From contig NC_089743.1 in the NCBI RefSeq assembly GCF_040412425.1, positions 84,910,971-84,974,970 on the forward strand: DNA of 64,000 nt, given 5' to 3'. Of this stretch, positions 35,301 to 47,363 are shown piece after piece. The position numbers and the translations under genes are program-made. Each line of letters starts with the position of its first letter. The stretch's first letter is position 1. Origin of the DNA: Macrobrachium rosenbergii. Lineage: Eukaryota; Arthropoda; Malacostraca; Decapoda; Palaemonidae. The notes beneath the pieces are model-generated. The model did no database searches. It was not told the origin of the DNA and worked only from the letters and a program-made list of their open reading frames with translations.

Positions 35301-35907
35301 ACCTGCAACTGAGGAGGCATATGCCTGCAGAAGATCGAAGACCACCGTCATCCAAATGCATGACAAATGAAAACCCGACAGGAGACTTCTGGTAGTGTTT
35401 CTCTTTGTGCAAGTTGATTCTGACTGCCTGAGCTCCGAAGTCTGTAGCGCAAACAGCGACGGATAACACTGACCACCGAGGACTTCCGCTCTCGCTGTCT
35501 GGAGACAGTCGTTCAATAATCTCAGCTCTCCATAAATACTGATATCTCGTCTCCCTGGCAGAAGGGGTTGCGTGATACAAAACACGTCGTTAACAGCGGC
35601 CAAATTAGCGATATGTTCCGCCATTATTTGGCTTCCATTACAGAGTCTCGCAGAGGCGAGAAAATAGTTAATGACCTAAAGCTCACACCTTGTTGACTTC
35701 GTTAAGATGGAAAATCTTAGACATGGACTGAAGCTCTCAAAGAGAGAGAGAAACCTCGAGTCTGAATCATAAATGAATAGGAAAAAGCTGAAAATATTCT
35801 TAATATTTTTTAAGATTTCCGGATCGACTGTGCAACTTTGAAATTCAATAGCTTATTTAGTAGTTTGTACACAAATGTGATCGTTGAGTCTCTTCAAAGA
35901 GGATGAA

Positions 35908-35980
<73 letters not shown>
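35908..35980. repeat. ATT microsatellite
   Basis: About 24 triplets. The open frames across it are low complexity. Confidence 0.93.
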
Positions 35981-36354
35981 CAAATGAGGAAACCTCATCA
36001 TGCATTCCCTCTGAGAAAACCGGTCATCGTCGTATCAAATTCGTCTCAAACTCTGGAATTCCCTTCCTGCCTCTGGTTTCCCCCGACCTTTAAAGCATTC
36101 CACCCTTCAAGAGGTAGGAAAGTATATTGCATTATATATATAAAATAATAAAGACAACATTTATAGTGCAATACATTTCAAAAACAGATTTCGTTGTTGG
36201 GGGGGAGGGGGGAGTGAGGACCGGAAATACCTGTACCTGTGGAAACTGAATACCTCGACATATCTACCAACCTATGCAAGAAATGAAATATATTTTTAAA
36301 TGCATTTTATCCTCTTCGTTATAATTTAAAAAATGCCTCCCGCCAACCTGGAAG

Positions 36355-37171
36355 GTTAAGATTTTAATTGCGATGCATAGGTAACTCATTATATCTTAGA
36401 ACCTTGATATGATGCATTTCCTTGGAAGCTCAAAAAATTTTTTTTATATTAAGTAGTCTTATCGGATAAAGTATACCTCTGTTTATTCTAACTTTCCTAA
36501 AAAATTGTGTATAACTGACACACATTCAATTGATGATTCTGTAAATATAGGACTGTGTCTTAATGTGTCTGATATCAAGTTCCCTGAATCAGATAATACG
36601 TTTATTAGCGAGAACACTTCCTAAATGAATAGAAATTTATCATAATTAAAGGAATTCAGTGAAAAATTCCAATGAATGACATTTTAAAGATGTAAGTATG
36701 ATCTAAACTTCGTTTAACTAAGACTAGAGTACGATAATCTCTCAAATGCTTCTTAAAATTAAAGTCATAACTTCAAGAAGAACCTAAAAGAGATTATCGT
36801 ACACCAATCTTTGTTAAGCAAAGTTTGGATAATACTTACATCTTTAAAATGTCATTCATTGGAATTTTTCACTTAATTCCTTTAATTATGATAAATTTTT
36901 ATTCATTTAGGAAGTGTTCTCGTTAATGAATGTATTCACTGATTCTGGGAACTTGACATCAGACACATTAAGACACAGCCCCATATTCACAGAAGATCAA
37001 TTGAATGTGTGTCAGTTATATACAATTTTTTAGGAAGTTAGAATGAATAGACGTATATTTTATCCGATAAGATTATTTTATAAAAAAAAAAGTTGAGCTT
37101 ACAAGGAAATGCATCATATCAATATTCTAGGATATAATGAGTTACCTATGCATCACAATTAAAATCCTTAC
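36355..37171. repeat. Large palindrome (foldback), about 817 bp
   Basis: The left arm from 36355 reads TTTTAATTGCGATGCATAGG onward; the right arm ends in the reverse complement near 37171. The arms are about 400 bp each with a loop of roughly 20 bp near 36763, and match closely but not perfectly. There is no coding frame. Part of the right arm is repeated in weaker form at about 37180-37255. Confidence 0.88.
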
Positions 37172-37599
37172 ATAGATGTGCACTGGAATTTTTAGGTTCA
37201 TTCCTTTAATTATAACAAAATTCATTAATCTAGGTTATTTTACCAAGATAGGAAAATGACACATTCATTATTAGATGTCGCTGCTTATGGCATTTCAGAC
37301 AGCTGATTTAGGTTTGGCACAAAATGTTACACGAAAATAATTCGACACAAAATTATGACGTCATCAGGCACTGACTACTTGCGACAAGTGTTGCCTAAAT
37401 TCTCAGTTTCTCTGCGGTAAACTGAGAAAGAAGGCATCGAAAAGGGTCTAAGAAGCACACACAAATCATTTTTATTTGCACTTATACACACACGCACACA
37501 TATATATATACTGTATATAAACACATACATACTAACATGTATATATATATACACATGTATATATATTTGTATATATATATTATGCATATATATATATAT

Positions 37600-37770
37600 T
37601 ATATATGTGTATATATAACTGATTCACGAAGATATGGATCGTGATGAATATATATATAAATAAAAGCAAATGCCACAAGGGAAAAGTGAAACAACGGAGT
37701 GGTTGCTAGGCCTTTCGACACAACGGTCCTTTACTAGCTACCACTCCGTTGTTTCAATTTTCCTCGTTAA
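37600..37770. repeat. Hairpin repeat related to the 21-kb palindrome
   Basis: GAAACAACGGAGTGGT pairs with ACCACTCCGTTGTTTC across a 36-nt loop containing GGCCTTTCGACACAACGGTC. The left flank (ACTGATTCACGAAGATATGG) matches 20969-20990, so the two loci are copies of one element. A long TA array follows. Confidence 0.75.
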
Positions 37771-37773
37771 CAT

Positions 37774-37895
<122 letters not shown>

Positions 37896-38119
37896 CGAGA
37901 GAGTGAAAGTTAACCATTTTAATATGTTTAAAGGGTTCGACGCTCTGCTGGTGAGCCTTCTGTGTATTTTTTTTAATGCGATTGATGTGGGATTTTTCTG
38001 GACAATCATTGATCCACGATTCAGCAGCTAAATTAAAGTGCTGCAGTGACCAACACATAGCTTGCGTAGGCCTGTATGTTCACCAGAAGCGAGACGAACA
38101 TTTTACACATTGCACCATT

Positions 38120-39050
38120 CATGTCTTGCGTTTATTCTTGCTCTTCCTCAGTATTAGGCTCTTTCTTTCCAGCACCTATTTTACTCCTTCTGTCCAGCAG
38201 TTTCTAGGCCCTCCTCTCCTCCCTCCTCGAGACACTTATGAATTATACACTTTCCAATAACCTATTATTCTCCATTCTTCCCACATGACTAAACCCTTTC
38301 AAAACACTGTCAATAATCTTTTCACCAACACTAACCTTCTCACCATTATTCCTTCCTATCACCATATTTCTCACCCTTTCAGTATTTCTAACACTGCTCA
38401 TAATGCACAAACAGATCATTTCAATGGCCTCAGCCTCATTCCTTTCACAACCACACAGTTCCATGTCAGAGAGTTGGCTCAACAATACATCCCTTTAAAT
38501 GTTACCGTCTTGACCATCATAGACACTTCAAGTTTTGTCCAATCTTTTGCACACACCCGGCTGCCTTTCTTGCCTCACCTCTTCTGTGCCTCATCTTTAT
38601 TTTCACCATACCATCATGCAATATATTTACTCCCAGGTCCCCATACGAAACCACATCCTTATGTAGCATTCATCACTCATTCTTCCTGAGTATTATTTGT
38701 TCTCAAAACCTTACTCTTGTTCACATTTCCTCTAAACATTCTCCTCTTACAAACACTTTCAGCATCTTTCCTAGATGTATGTACTGTCCCCAAATCATAT
38801 TTAACCATCAGCCACAAGACCCATTTGTGTATATATACCTACATCTACTGCTCTTTCCGACTTCCTACAAGGCTCCATTCATGAAGATTGAGCAGCTAAG
38901 GAGACATAACACATCTTTGTCTCAGATCCACTTCCATCAGAAAACTTTTTGTCACTTTGACAATCACTACTTTACACTATTCATTGTCTACACCATCCAT
39001 GTTTTTCGGTTCGTGATTCCTATATTATATTTATATATATCTTAAAAATC
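38120..39050 (-). mobile_element. Decayed non-LTR retrotransposon, palm to C-terminus
   Basis: Reading leftward from 39050: D-L-G-Q-R-C-V-M-S-P then L-L-N (reverse transcriptase), later M-L-S-Q-L-S-D-M-E-L-C-G, then S-V-R-N-T-E-R-V-R-N and V-L-K-G-F-S-H-V-G-R-M-E. The final motif is the F-G-H-V-E-R-M end of the family. Internal stops are frequent. Confidence 0.78.
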
Positions 39051-39129
39051 ACAAGATGTCACTTCATTTTAGTTTATCCTTCCTGCCAGCTTAAATCCTA
39101 AAATAGAGAATAGGCAATTATGATATTTT

Positions 39130-39460
<331 letters not shown>

Positions 39461-39539
39461 ACTCTTGTTCCTATTTCTATGGTGTGGAAATGAAAACCTA
39501 TCTTACCAAAAAAATAGATTGTTCTGTGAAGCTAACTGA

Positions 39540-40378
39540 CACATAACAAGTTAAAAAATGGTAGATAAGGAAAAATGCTTAAACATAAAATAGAATGTAA
39601 ATGGTAAACGAATATCTTTCCCAACAAAACATCTTAGCAAACACCAAAATTCTAAATGGGATTCTTCCCCATTAGCATTGGTATCCCAGGTAAGTCTCCT
39701 TTGTAATTATGTCCTTAGTCACAGTTCCTTCTAAATGACCACTTTCCATATTGGCTACATTACATGCATGTCTGTGCAGATGCATGACTATCCCAGCCTA
39801 ACCATGGCTCTTTGAAACATCTGCCAAGGAAGAAATACCCCTCATTAACAACAAAATCAAAAGGTCTGTGATACTCTCACAACACCCCGAACACATGTCA
39901 AAGCACTGATAATAAAAATGGCATAAAAGATAAATCACTAAAACGATAATCATTTCTGTATTAACACTTAGAAAGGTAAGTAAATTTCAAAGTTCAATAC
40001 TCACTCTTTCAGCATAAAGGAATCCCGATTCCCGAGCGTTCCAGTACGTCTAACTGCTCTGACTTTTCACAAAGGAATTCATAACTCTTCACAAGTGCCA
40101 TTTGCACTTAGCAATTTTCACAATGCACAAACTAATACCTACGTCCGTTTAACACACCTAGAAATTCGATTAAAACTGGACCCAAGGCCTCTAGAAAGTT
40201 CTGTCCAGAACAGGGACAGAAAGCTCCGCCTGGAAGTGTGTTGATGACGCTTCGAAATCCAAAGATTAGTGTACGAAAACTGCTGAATTATCAGACGTCC
40301 AGGTCACATTCTTTATGCTAAACATTGCAAGAGATCGCGTGTTGTGAGCATGTATTAGTTACCACACTATATTGTATA

Positions 40379-40456
<78 letters not shown>

Positions 40457-41650
40457 CATATAATGTGTATAATGTATATGTATAGTGTTCTAGTGATACG
40501 TATAATATAGGGGTTTGTATGTAGGTATGTATATTTTGGTTGTATGATAAATAATTTTGTCCCATTCACATAGATGATATATCTTTTAACTGGCAGCCTT
40601 GTTTTATGCAATTTTTTTATCATAATTGTTGATGCAAACAACTCTGCTGTTTAACGGCGCCTCCTAAAAATGGCAGACAAAGTAAGTTGACCAACATTTT
40701 TAGTTTTCTTGTGGTTTGAAATAAAAGAAAAACTTTAGCGAAAAAAATTTTATAACTGAGAAACAACCCCCTTTTGTTACATTGTATTCAAGGAAGATCT
40801 AACTTGCCGGAAAGCAGGAAATATAAATCCTTGTCAAGTTTTCTGAACTGTTTCTGACAGAATTTTTTCTAATCTCATCTAATCAAATCTCTAAAGAAGA
40901 AGATGACTTTCATCCCTGAATATTTTTGCTTACAGATAACAAGCGGTTTTTGTAAAAAACGAGGAGATCCAAGAGAAAATATACAAGTCCCTGCCCTATT
41001 CACATTATCTCTCGTATCGAAGATATACTCTCAAACTACATGCACACAAAATCCTAAATATCAGCAAGCCAACCCTCCCTACATTACTGTACTTGAACTT
41101 TTGTCTTGCGCTCAGTCTGTTATGTTTAGGCCATTCAGTTAAGGCACTTAATGAATCCGGCGATTGTAGGGAAACCTGACATCCTTTCCAGCCCTTTTCC
41201 ATGAAACTAACTGCGTGCGTGTGAGCGTGTTTATGAAGAGTTTTCTCTGAAACTTTGAAACGGTATCCGAAACTAAGCTACAAGCCGTAAGCACTATTGG
41301 TTGCAACAGCCCCGACTGTAGAAATTACCTGCATAGGAGAGATCCAAGCGCTTTTTTTTTTTTTTTTCGAATATCAGATCAGCATTGCTTGAGAGAACCT
41401 AGTTTACGTCAATTCTGGTAATGGAACGATTTGGTCAAAGACCTAGATTCACACTTTTTGAGGCAGTCTGCGAAATAAACTACAACTAATGGCGGATGCA
41501 TGGTCTAGCGAGTTAAACTTTGTCCATTATCCAAGCTTATAAAAATACATTAAATCTTAAACTCAATAGATCAACAAACAATCACAGCGAGCAGAAGAAG
41601 CAGTCGGAGAAGAAGCTATCGTAAAGAAAGAAAGACGATCATTTTAGGTG
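39540..41650. other. Mostly unassigned sequence between the two CUB genes
   Basis: Apart from the TA array at 40384-40453 I see no repeat or convincing gene. On the minus strand a GTGAGT donor-like site at about 40003-40008 could end a 5' UTR exon. The signal-peptide exon of the minus-strand CUB gene might lie in the wider 31.9-47 kb interval. Confidence 0.35.
40384..40453. repeat. TA microsatellite
   Basis: About 34 TA pairs, followed by diverged TAATGTGTATAATGTATATG. Confidence 0.93.
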
Positions 41651-41652
41651 TA

Positions 41653-41903
41653 TCTTGAATTGCATAAACGGCCAACAGTTACGAAGGAAGGTAAATAATC
41701 TTTTTACTGATAATATACGTCTAAATCAGAGGTACCATAATCGACCAAATGATTTCTCAGCAGCAGCATTGAAACCTTGCCATCCAATAATTAATGTTCT
41801 GCTCTCTGCATTATTCCACGTGTGCATAATTCATGTGTTTCTTCCTAATTTTCGTCTAGTTCAGTTAATACCACTAATCAAGAGCAAGCCACAATGTATC
41901 TAA
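41653..41903 (+). pseudogene. Non-LTR reverse transcriptase fragment
   Basis: A single open stretch contains F-S-A-A-A-L-K, then H-P-I-I-N-V-L-L-S-A-L-F and V-F-L-P-N-F-R, then L-I-P-L-I-K. This is the region where CR1/Jockey-type reverse transcriptases have L-K-Y-A-H-P and V-P-I-I-K. It stops before the motif with R-P-I. Confidence 0.6.
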
Positions 41904-42694
41904 GACTGTCCCTTAAGTGAGCCTCTCGTTCTTTCGACACACTTCAAACAACTTCGATTAACTGCTGAACTATTACTTATCATCAGCCTTTCCTGCGTTC
42001 TTGCTTCGCTGATACGAAGAAGGTATCCGACATTATTTGAGTCTTTTCTAGACTTTATAAAGGCGGCACACCCTTACATTTAATTGGCATGTAACACTGT
42101 TGGCTCTCCACGCCACATTCTGTGCCAAGTGGGGTTACGTAATGTTATTTTGCCTACTAAACGGACCTTGTCACGGTAGCATTTTCTCACCTTATTGCAA
42201 TTTTACACAAATGAGCTGACTAATCGATAGCTACTGTAGATTTCTTAGGAAGATGACTTAGTTCACAGTCAAAACAAGACCCAGGGCATTTTGTTGCTCC
42301 CTAGATCCACAAGAGACGCCGATGAGACTCAAATATTCCTCGGGAATCACACTCTGAAATTTACGCAGAGAAATTCAACTGCCATCGAGTGGAAATGACG
42401 TAAGCTTTGCGCTTTGCCTAACTCGACTGCCGAAACACTGCTGTTTTTAACGAACTTACCTTTACCCAAAAGTCCGTGACATAAAATTTTGCTGTTCATA
42501 ACGACATTTTGAGATGTATTAGGAAAAAAAACACAGCTCGAGATCATTCTGCAATGAAGATTTTCATACAAAACCCCCTGGATACTCTGAAAGGCATTAA
42601 ATGCGAACTATATCCAGCGTGATCATAGGACTAAGAAAAATCTTCAACACTGAAGCGATAAGGAGATCGAAATTGATCTGATTTATGAAAATTA

Positions 42695-42935
42695 GGCTAC
42701 AAAACCAAACACTGGGGCACTTTCAGCCATTCAGCGCACAACAGAGTGAAAAGAGGGAGTTGGAGTGGTTGGATAGCCTGACGGAAGAAAGGGAGCGGAA
42801 ACAGAGTTGAAGTAAGAGGACAAAAAGTGGGTGCAGTTAGGAGCCAAACGAACGCTGCAAACAACTTTCAGTAATTCCTACAGTGCATGTATACTGGCGG
42901 TCATTAACCCCACACGGAGAGAGATTGAGTTATAC
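42695..42935 (+). repeat. SINE-like family B-prime copy
   Basis: It matches 34955-35300: GGGGCACTTTCAGCCATTCA, then AAAAGTGGGTGCAGTTAGGA and a CTACAGTGCATG tail ending in a C-rich stretch. Confidence 0.72.
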
Positions 42936-43761
42936 GTGTTTCCTGTTTCATCGTTTCTCCGATATTCTTTTTAAGGTTAATTCACTTATCTTCGTTTTCA
43001 TTGCTCTTCTTTATCAACACAGTTGTCCGTTTCATTATTCATCTCCAGCGAAGGCAGTCGGCAACTGCACATACCTGCGGCCGGCTGAATGCTTGTTACG
43101 TTTTTCAGTACGTCTATATTTGTTTCATTCATTATCTATTGCCTCTTTCTGCATTGCTACTTCTCCCATTATTCGAAAGCTAAGATATCGTTAAAAAGCA
43201 GACAGCAAATTTATTAACGTACCTTAGTTGGGGTTGAACTGATATGAGAATTATATTATGAGGTTTATCTGACTGACTGATTTATATTATTAATGTGTGT
43301 AGATCGCAAAGATACTTTATACTTTCTCGTCTGGATGACATTTAAAATCTGAAAACTTAGCGTCATATTACTGAAAAATCTCGAGAAAAGTTAAAAACTG
43401 TCAATGTTAATTTCTTAAAGCAGGTGTTATTCCACATGGAAATGTTAATTTGCATGATTGAGCAAATGACCCGCTAACGAGGGAGTTGGTGCAGGCTTCA
43501 AGAAATTTTCTTTCAGTTATATAAATGCAAATAGCAACGGCGTCAATTTGCTAATTGCCGAAAACGTGTCTTTGAAAGATTTATTTTTCGCTTAATAAAT
43601 GAACTCGCGCCCTCAATAATTAGTGTGTAGGTATGTTTTATTTTCTTGTTTCCTACATTCCGTTAGTCACAGCGCTTCTCAAAATAATAGATAAGGATTT
43701 TAGAAGTCATAATAAATATCGGAGCTTAATGAAAACGTGCCATGGTTCTCCCTATCGCCCC

Positions 43762-43765
<4 letters not shown>

Positions 43766-43793
<28 letters not shown>
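43766..43793. repeat. CA microsatellite
   Basis: About 14 CA pairs just before the retrotransposon fragment at 43840. Confidence 0.93.
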
Positions 43794-43796
<3 letters not shown>

Positions 43797-43839
43797 TAGG
43801 AAAAGCTATTAAAACCAGTTAGCATTACCAAATGATGGT

Positions 43840-44165
43840 AGCGTGAGAAAACAAGTGAGTAACGTAATCGGTGAAACACTGTACAGACTTCATGAGTCTG
43901 TGAAAGCCAAGGTGAGAATTTATGAAGGAGCAGTTGAGCCAACTTCGCTCTACTGGAGTAAAGTGCGGATGTTAAATATGATGAAAAAAATAAAGACTGA
44001 AGCTGTTGACAGGATCTGTTTGTATAGCATACCCTTCGTGAGAACAGCTGATAGGTTGAGAAATGTGCAGACATCTAAAATTGGTGAAAGGATTAACGGA
44101 ATTGAAAGGAATAAACGAAGTTAGGTTGGTGAAAAGTGTATAATTCAGAAGTATCTGTGAAATAA
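43840..44165 (+). pseudogene. Non-LTR retrotransposon C-terminal fragment
   Basis: The frame has V-R-I-Y-E-G-A-V-E-P-T-S-L-Y-W-S-K-V, matching the Y-E-G-V-V-x-P-T-x-L-Y-G-S-E-V block of LINE pol, followed by R-T-A-D-R-L-R-N. It is preceded by a CA array. Confidence 0.65.
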
Positions 44166-44640
44166 ATATTGAATTGGAGAGGCTTTGAAATTCAGGAAGC
44201 ATAAGAGTGTTTTTAAGATAGAGATGAATGGTACAACAACGCATGGGAGAGGATTCAATATGCTACTGATGACCCTTTTTAGTTTTTTGTGAAAGAAAGC
44301 TACTGAGATGGCTATTTGCTTGTCCGTCCACGCTTTTTCCGTCCACCCTAAGAACTTAAAAACTACTGAGGCTAGAGTGCTGCAAATTGGTATGCTGATC
44401 ATCTACCCTCCAATCATCAAACATATCAAATTTCAGCCTTCTAGCCTCAATAGTTTTTATTTTATTTAAGGTTAAAGTTGGCCATGATCATGCGTCAGGT
44501 ACTGCTACGGGTTCCAACAACACATTCCACCTCAGGCCGACTGAGGAGTTTCACGGGCTGTGGCTGAGAGTTTCATACAGCATTATAAGCTATACAGAAA
44601 ATCTGATTGCGTCGAAGAAACTTTGGGGCATTTTTTACTT

Positions 44641-45752
44641 ACGTTGGTGTATAATGCAGCTAATGTGTAGAAGTTTTCTGTCTCTGGGGTTCAGACACGA
44701 CTCAAAGTTAAAGTATAAATGTGGCAGTCTCTGTTATGTTGGTTTCTCTGGTGCTATTGGGGGAAACATTGTAATGTAATAGTGTATCTTTTGATGAATA
44801 GGAGAATAAATTTCAGCTTTTTGAGGGATGAAAACTGAAACCTATTCTCTCATACAACTGCTATTTATATATATGTATATATACATATTTATATAAAAGT
44901 GAATATTTATTATGTTTGTTTGTATGTTTGAGCGCTATAGAAATCCGAACCGCTTGACCGATCCAGACAAAATTTGGCACGTGGCCATCATTTGATTCAA
45001 CTTAGATAATAGGGTAGGTTTCAAACTCATACTCCTTTCCCCTTCCCCTTCCCTTTGTAACTTATGTGGTAAATAAACTCTATGGGTTTATCATACCTTA
45101 TTTCATGCGTAAATAAACTCGATACCATAGAAATATATTATTGAAATATATTATTATTACTCCTACTGCTTTCCATATATATATATTTATTTATATCTTT
45201 TTCTGACAGAATTCTTTTGCCCTACAAGTTGTGCTGGCCCCACCTTGCCGACCATTTGCTTCCGGCGTTTTTTCCAATGACGTATGGCGACATTTATTTA
45301 CACTTTCAAAAGAATTTTTGTAGAAAATGTAAATACTGTTGTTGTTGATGGTAGTGATGTTTATTGTTCTGTTGATTTTTACCATGGTACTGTTCTTACG
45401 AGTGTATCTATTAGTTTTGACACTAAACAGTAACAAGCCAAAGGTTGAGTTTTTAGTCCTGGGGTTTGATGGCCCTGATCTTTTATCGTTGTAGCATCCC
45501 ACCTGCGCAAGGTATGGCTGTATGCATTAAGTAAACTCACAGTTAAATGAGAGAATAGGTTTCCGTTGCCTTCCAGCAAAAACGCTGAAACTTACTCTCC
45601 TATTCATAAAGATATACTCTATTACATTAGACTGTTTCCCCCAATAGCACCTAGAGAAACCAGTATAACAGAGACTGCCACATTTGTACTTTGAGTCGTG
45701 TCTGAACCCTACAGGCAGAAAATTACAACATTAACTGCATTATACACCAACG
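44641..45752. repeat. Long terminal-inverted-repeat structure, arms about 215 bp
   Basis: 44641-44860 and 45537-45752 are inverted copies (for example ACACGACTCAAAGTTAAAGT against ACTTTGAGTCGTGTC). The 676-bp interior includes 45190-45400, which recurs at 63815-64000. Confidence 0.8.
45190..45400 (+). repeat. Repeat also present at the right edge of the window
   Basis: It shares ACTGTTGTTGTTGATGGTA, GTTTATTGTTCTGTTGATTT and the preceding 150 bp with 63815-63985. It is probably part of an unrecognised retroelement. Confidence 0.65.
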
Positions 45753-45779
45753 CGAAGGCTCATCAGCAGCAAGTCGAAT

Positions 45780-46768
<989 letters not shown>

Positions 46769-47099
46769 GAACGATTAAACGAAAATTATACCACATAAAG
46801 TATGGTTATTCAAACCTCAAAGAATGTAACTAAACCTCAACGCTAACTCTTAAAAACCTCCTCCTAATGTTAGCCTAAGTGACTTTCTAAATGAGATTTA
46901 TGCTGTCGTTAAAGATTTCTCAAAAGCCACAGAAATTGGAAATCGCTTCTTTTCAGTGGGTGCCATTTACTGGTGATTAACGTAATGATTCAGGTAGGTC
47001 ATGAATATCTGCAATGCCGGCTAACGAGCGTGATTCGATTAAGAGACGAAACGAAGTTCTCGTACGATCTTTCCCCGTTGGTTCTCAGGAGTGGGGGAC

Positions 47100-47291
47100 G
47101 CATACCAACTACCCTGACCAGAATATTTTTTCGAATCTCATACATATGAAAATTTCCCTTGTGGATCATTTACTCTTCGAGACTAGGGCTCGACGAAGCT
47201 AGTTCCTTCTTCGCTTAGCCAGTCTTGGTTGAGAAGAGCCAGGGAGGAGCTGTGAGTAGCTGGAGAGGTTCTTCGTTGACACTGGTCTCAG
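47100..47291 (+). promoter_or_regulatory. Putative promoter and 5' leader of the plus-strand CUB gene
   Basis: The region before the signal-peptide ATG is unusually free of simple repeats. A CCAGTC block near 47219 could serve as an initiator. A GAAAATTTCCC stretch near 47149 is, on the minus strand, similar to an insect Rel/NF-kB site. This is pattern matching only; no transcript evidence is available. Confidence 0.25.
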
Positions 47292-47363
47292 ATGGCTGCC
47301 TTGAAGATGTTCCTGTGTTCTCCCATCTTGATTGTGGTTATTGCTAGCCTGCAACAGACACAG
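47292..47363 (+). CDS. CUB gene (plus copy): signal-peptide exon
   Basis: ATG opens 24 codons ending in CAG before GTATTC, phase 0. The peptide has a short polar start with one lysine, a hydrophobic core I-L-I-V-V-I-A-S-L and a Q-Q-T-Q end, which is a classic secretion signal split from the mature part by an intron. The next exon begins V-V-S-A, so cleavage probably falls near this junction. Confidence 0.65.

Noticed and set aside
35257..35624. Two overlapping minus-strand open frames of about 110 residues
   Set aside because: Both frames are open by chance over 320 bp, and neither resembles a known family. The right-hand end of each protein falls in a SINE-like repeat. A GTATTT donor-like site is present, but no supported partner exon.
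35670..35740. Possible minus-strand microexon with M-S-K-I-F-H-L-N-E-V-N-K, reminiscent of a cytochrome b5 start
   Set aside because: It is only about 13 residues long with no following heme-binding exon. The similarity is too short to support.
40000..40225. Minus-strand 5' UTR exon with a GTGAGT donor
   Set aside because: The short open frame stops before the donor, and no promoter or partner exon could be established.
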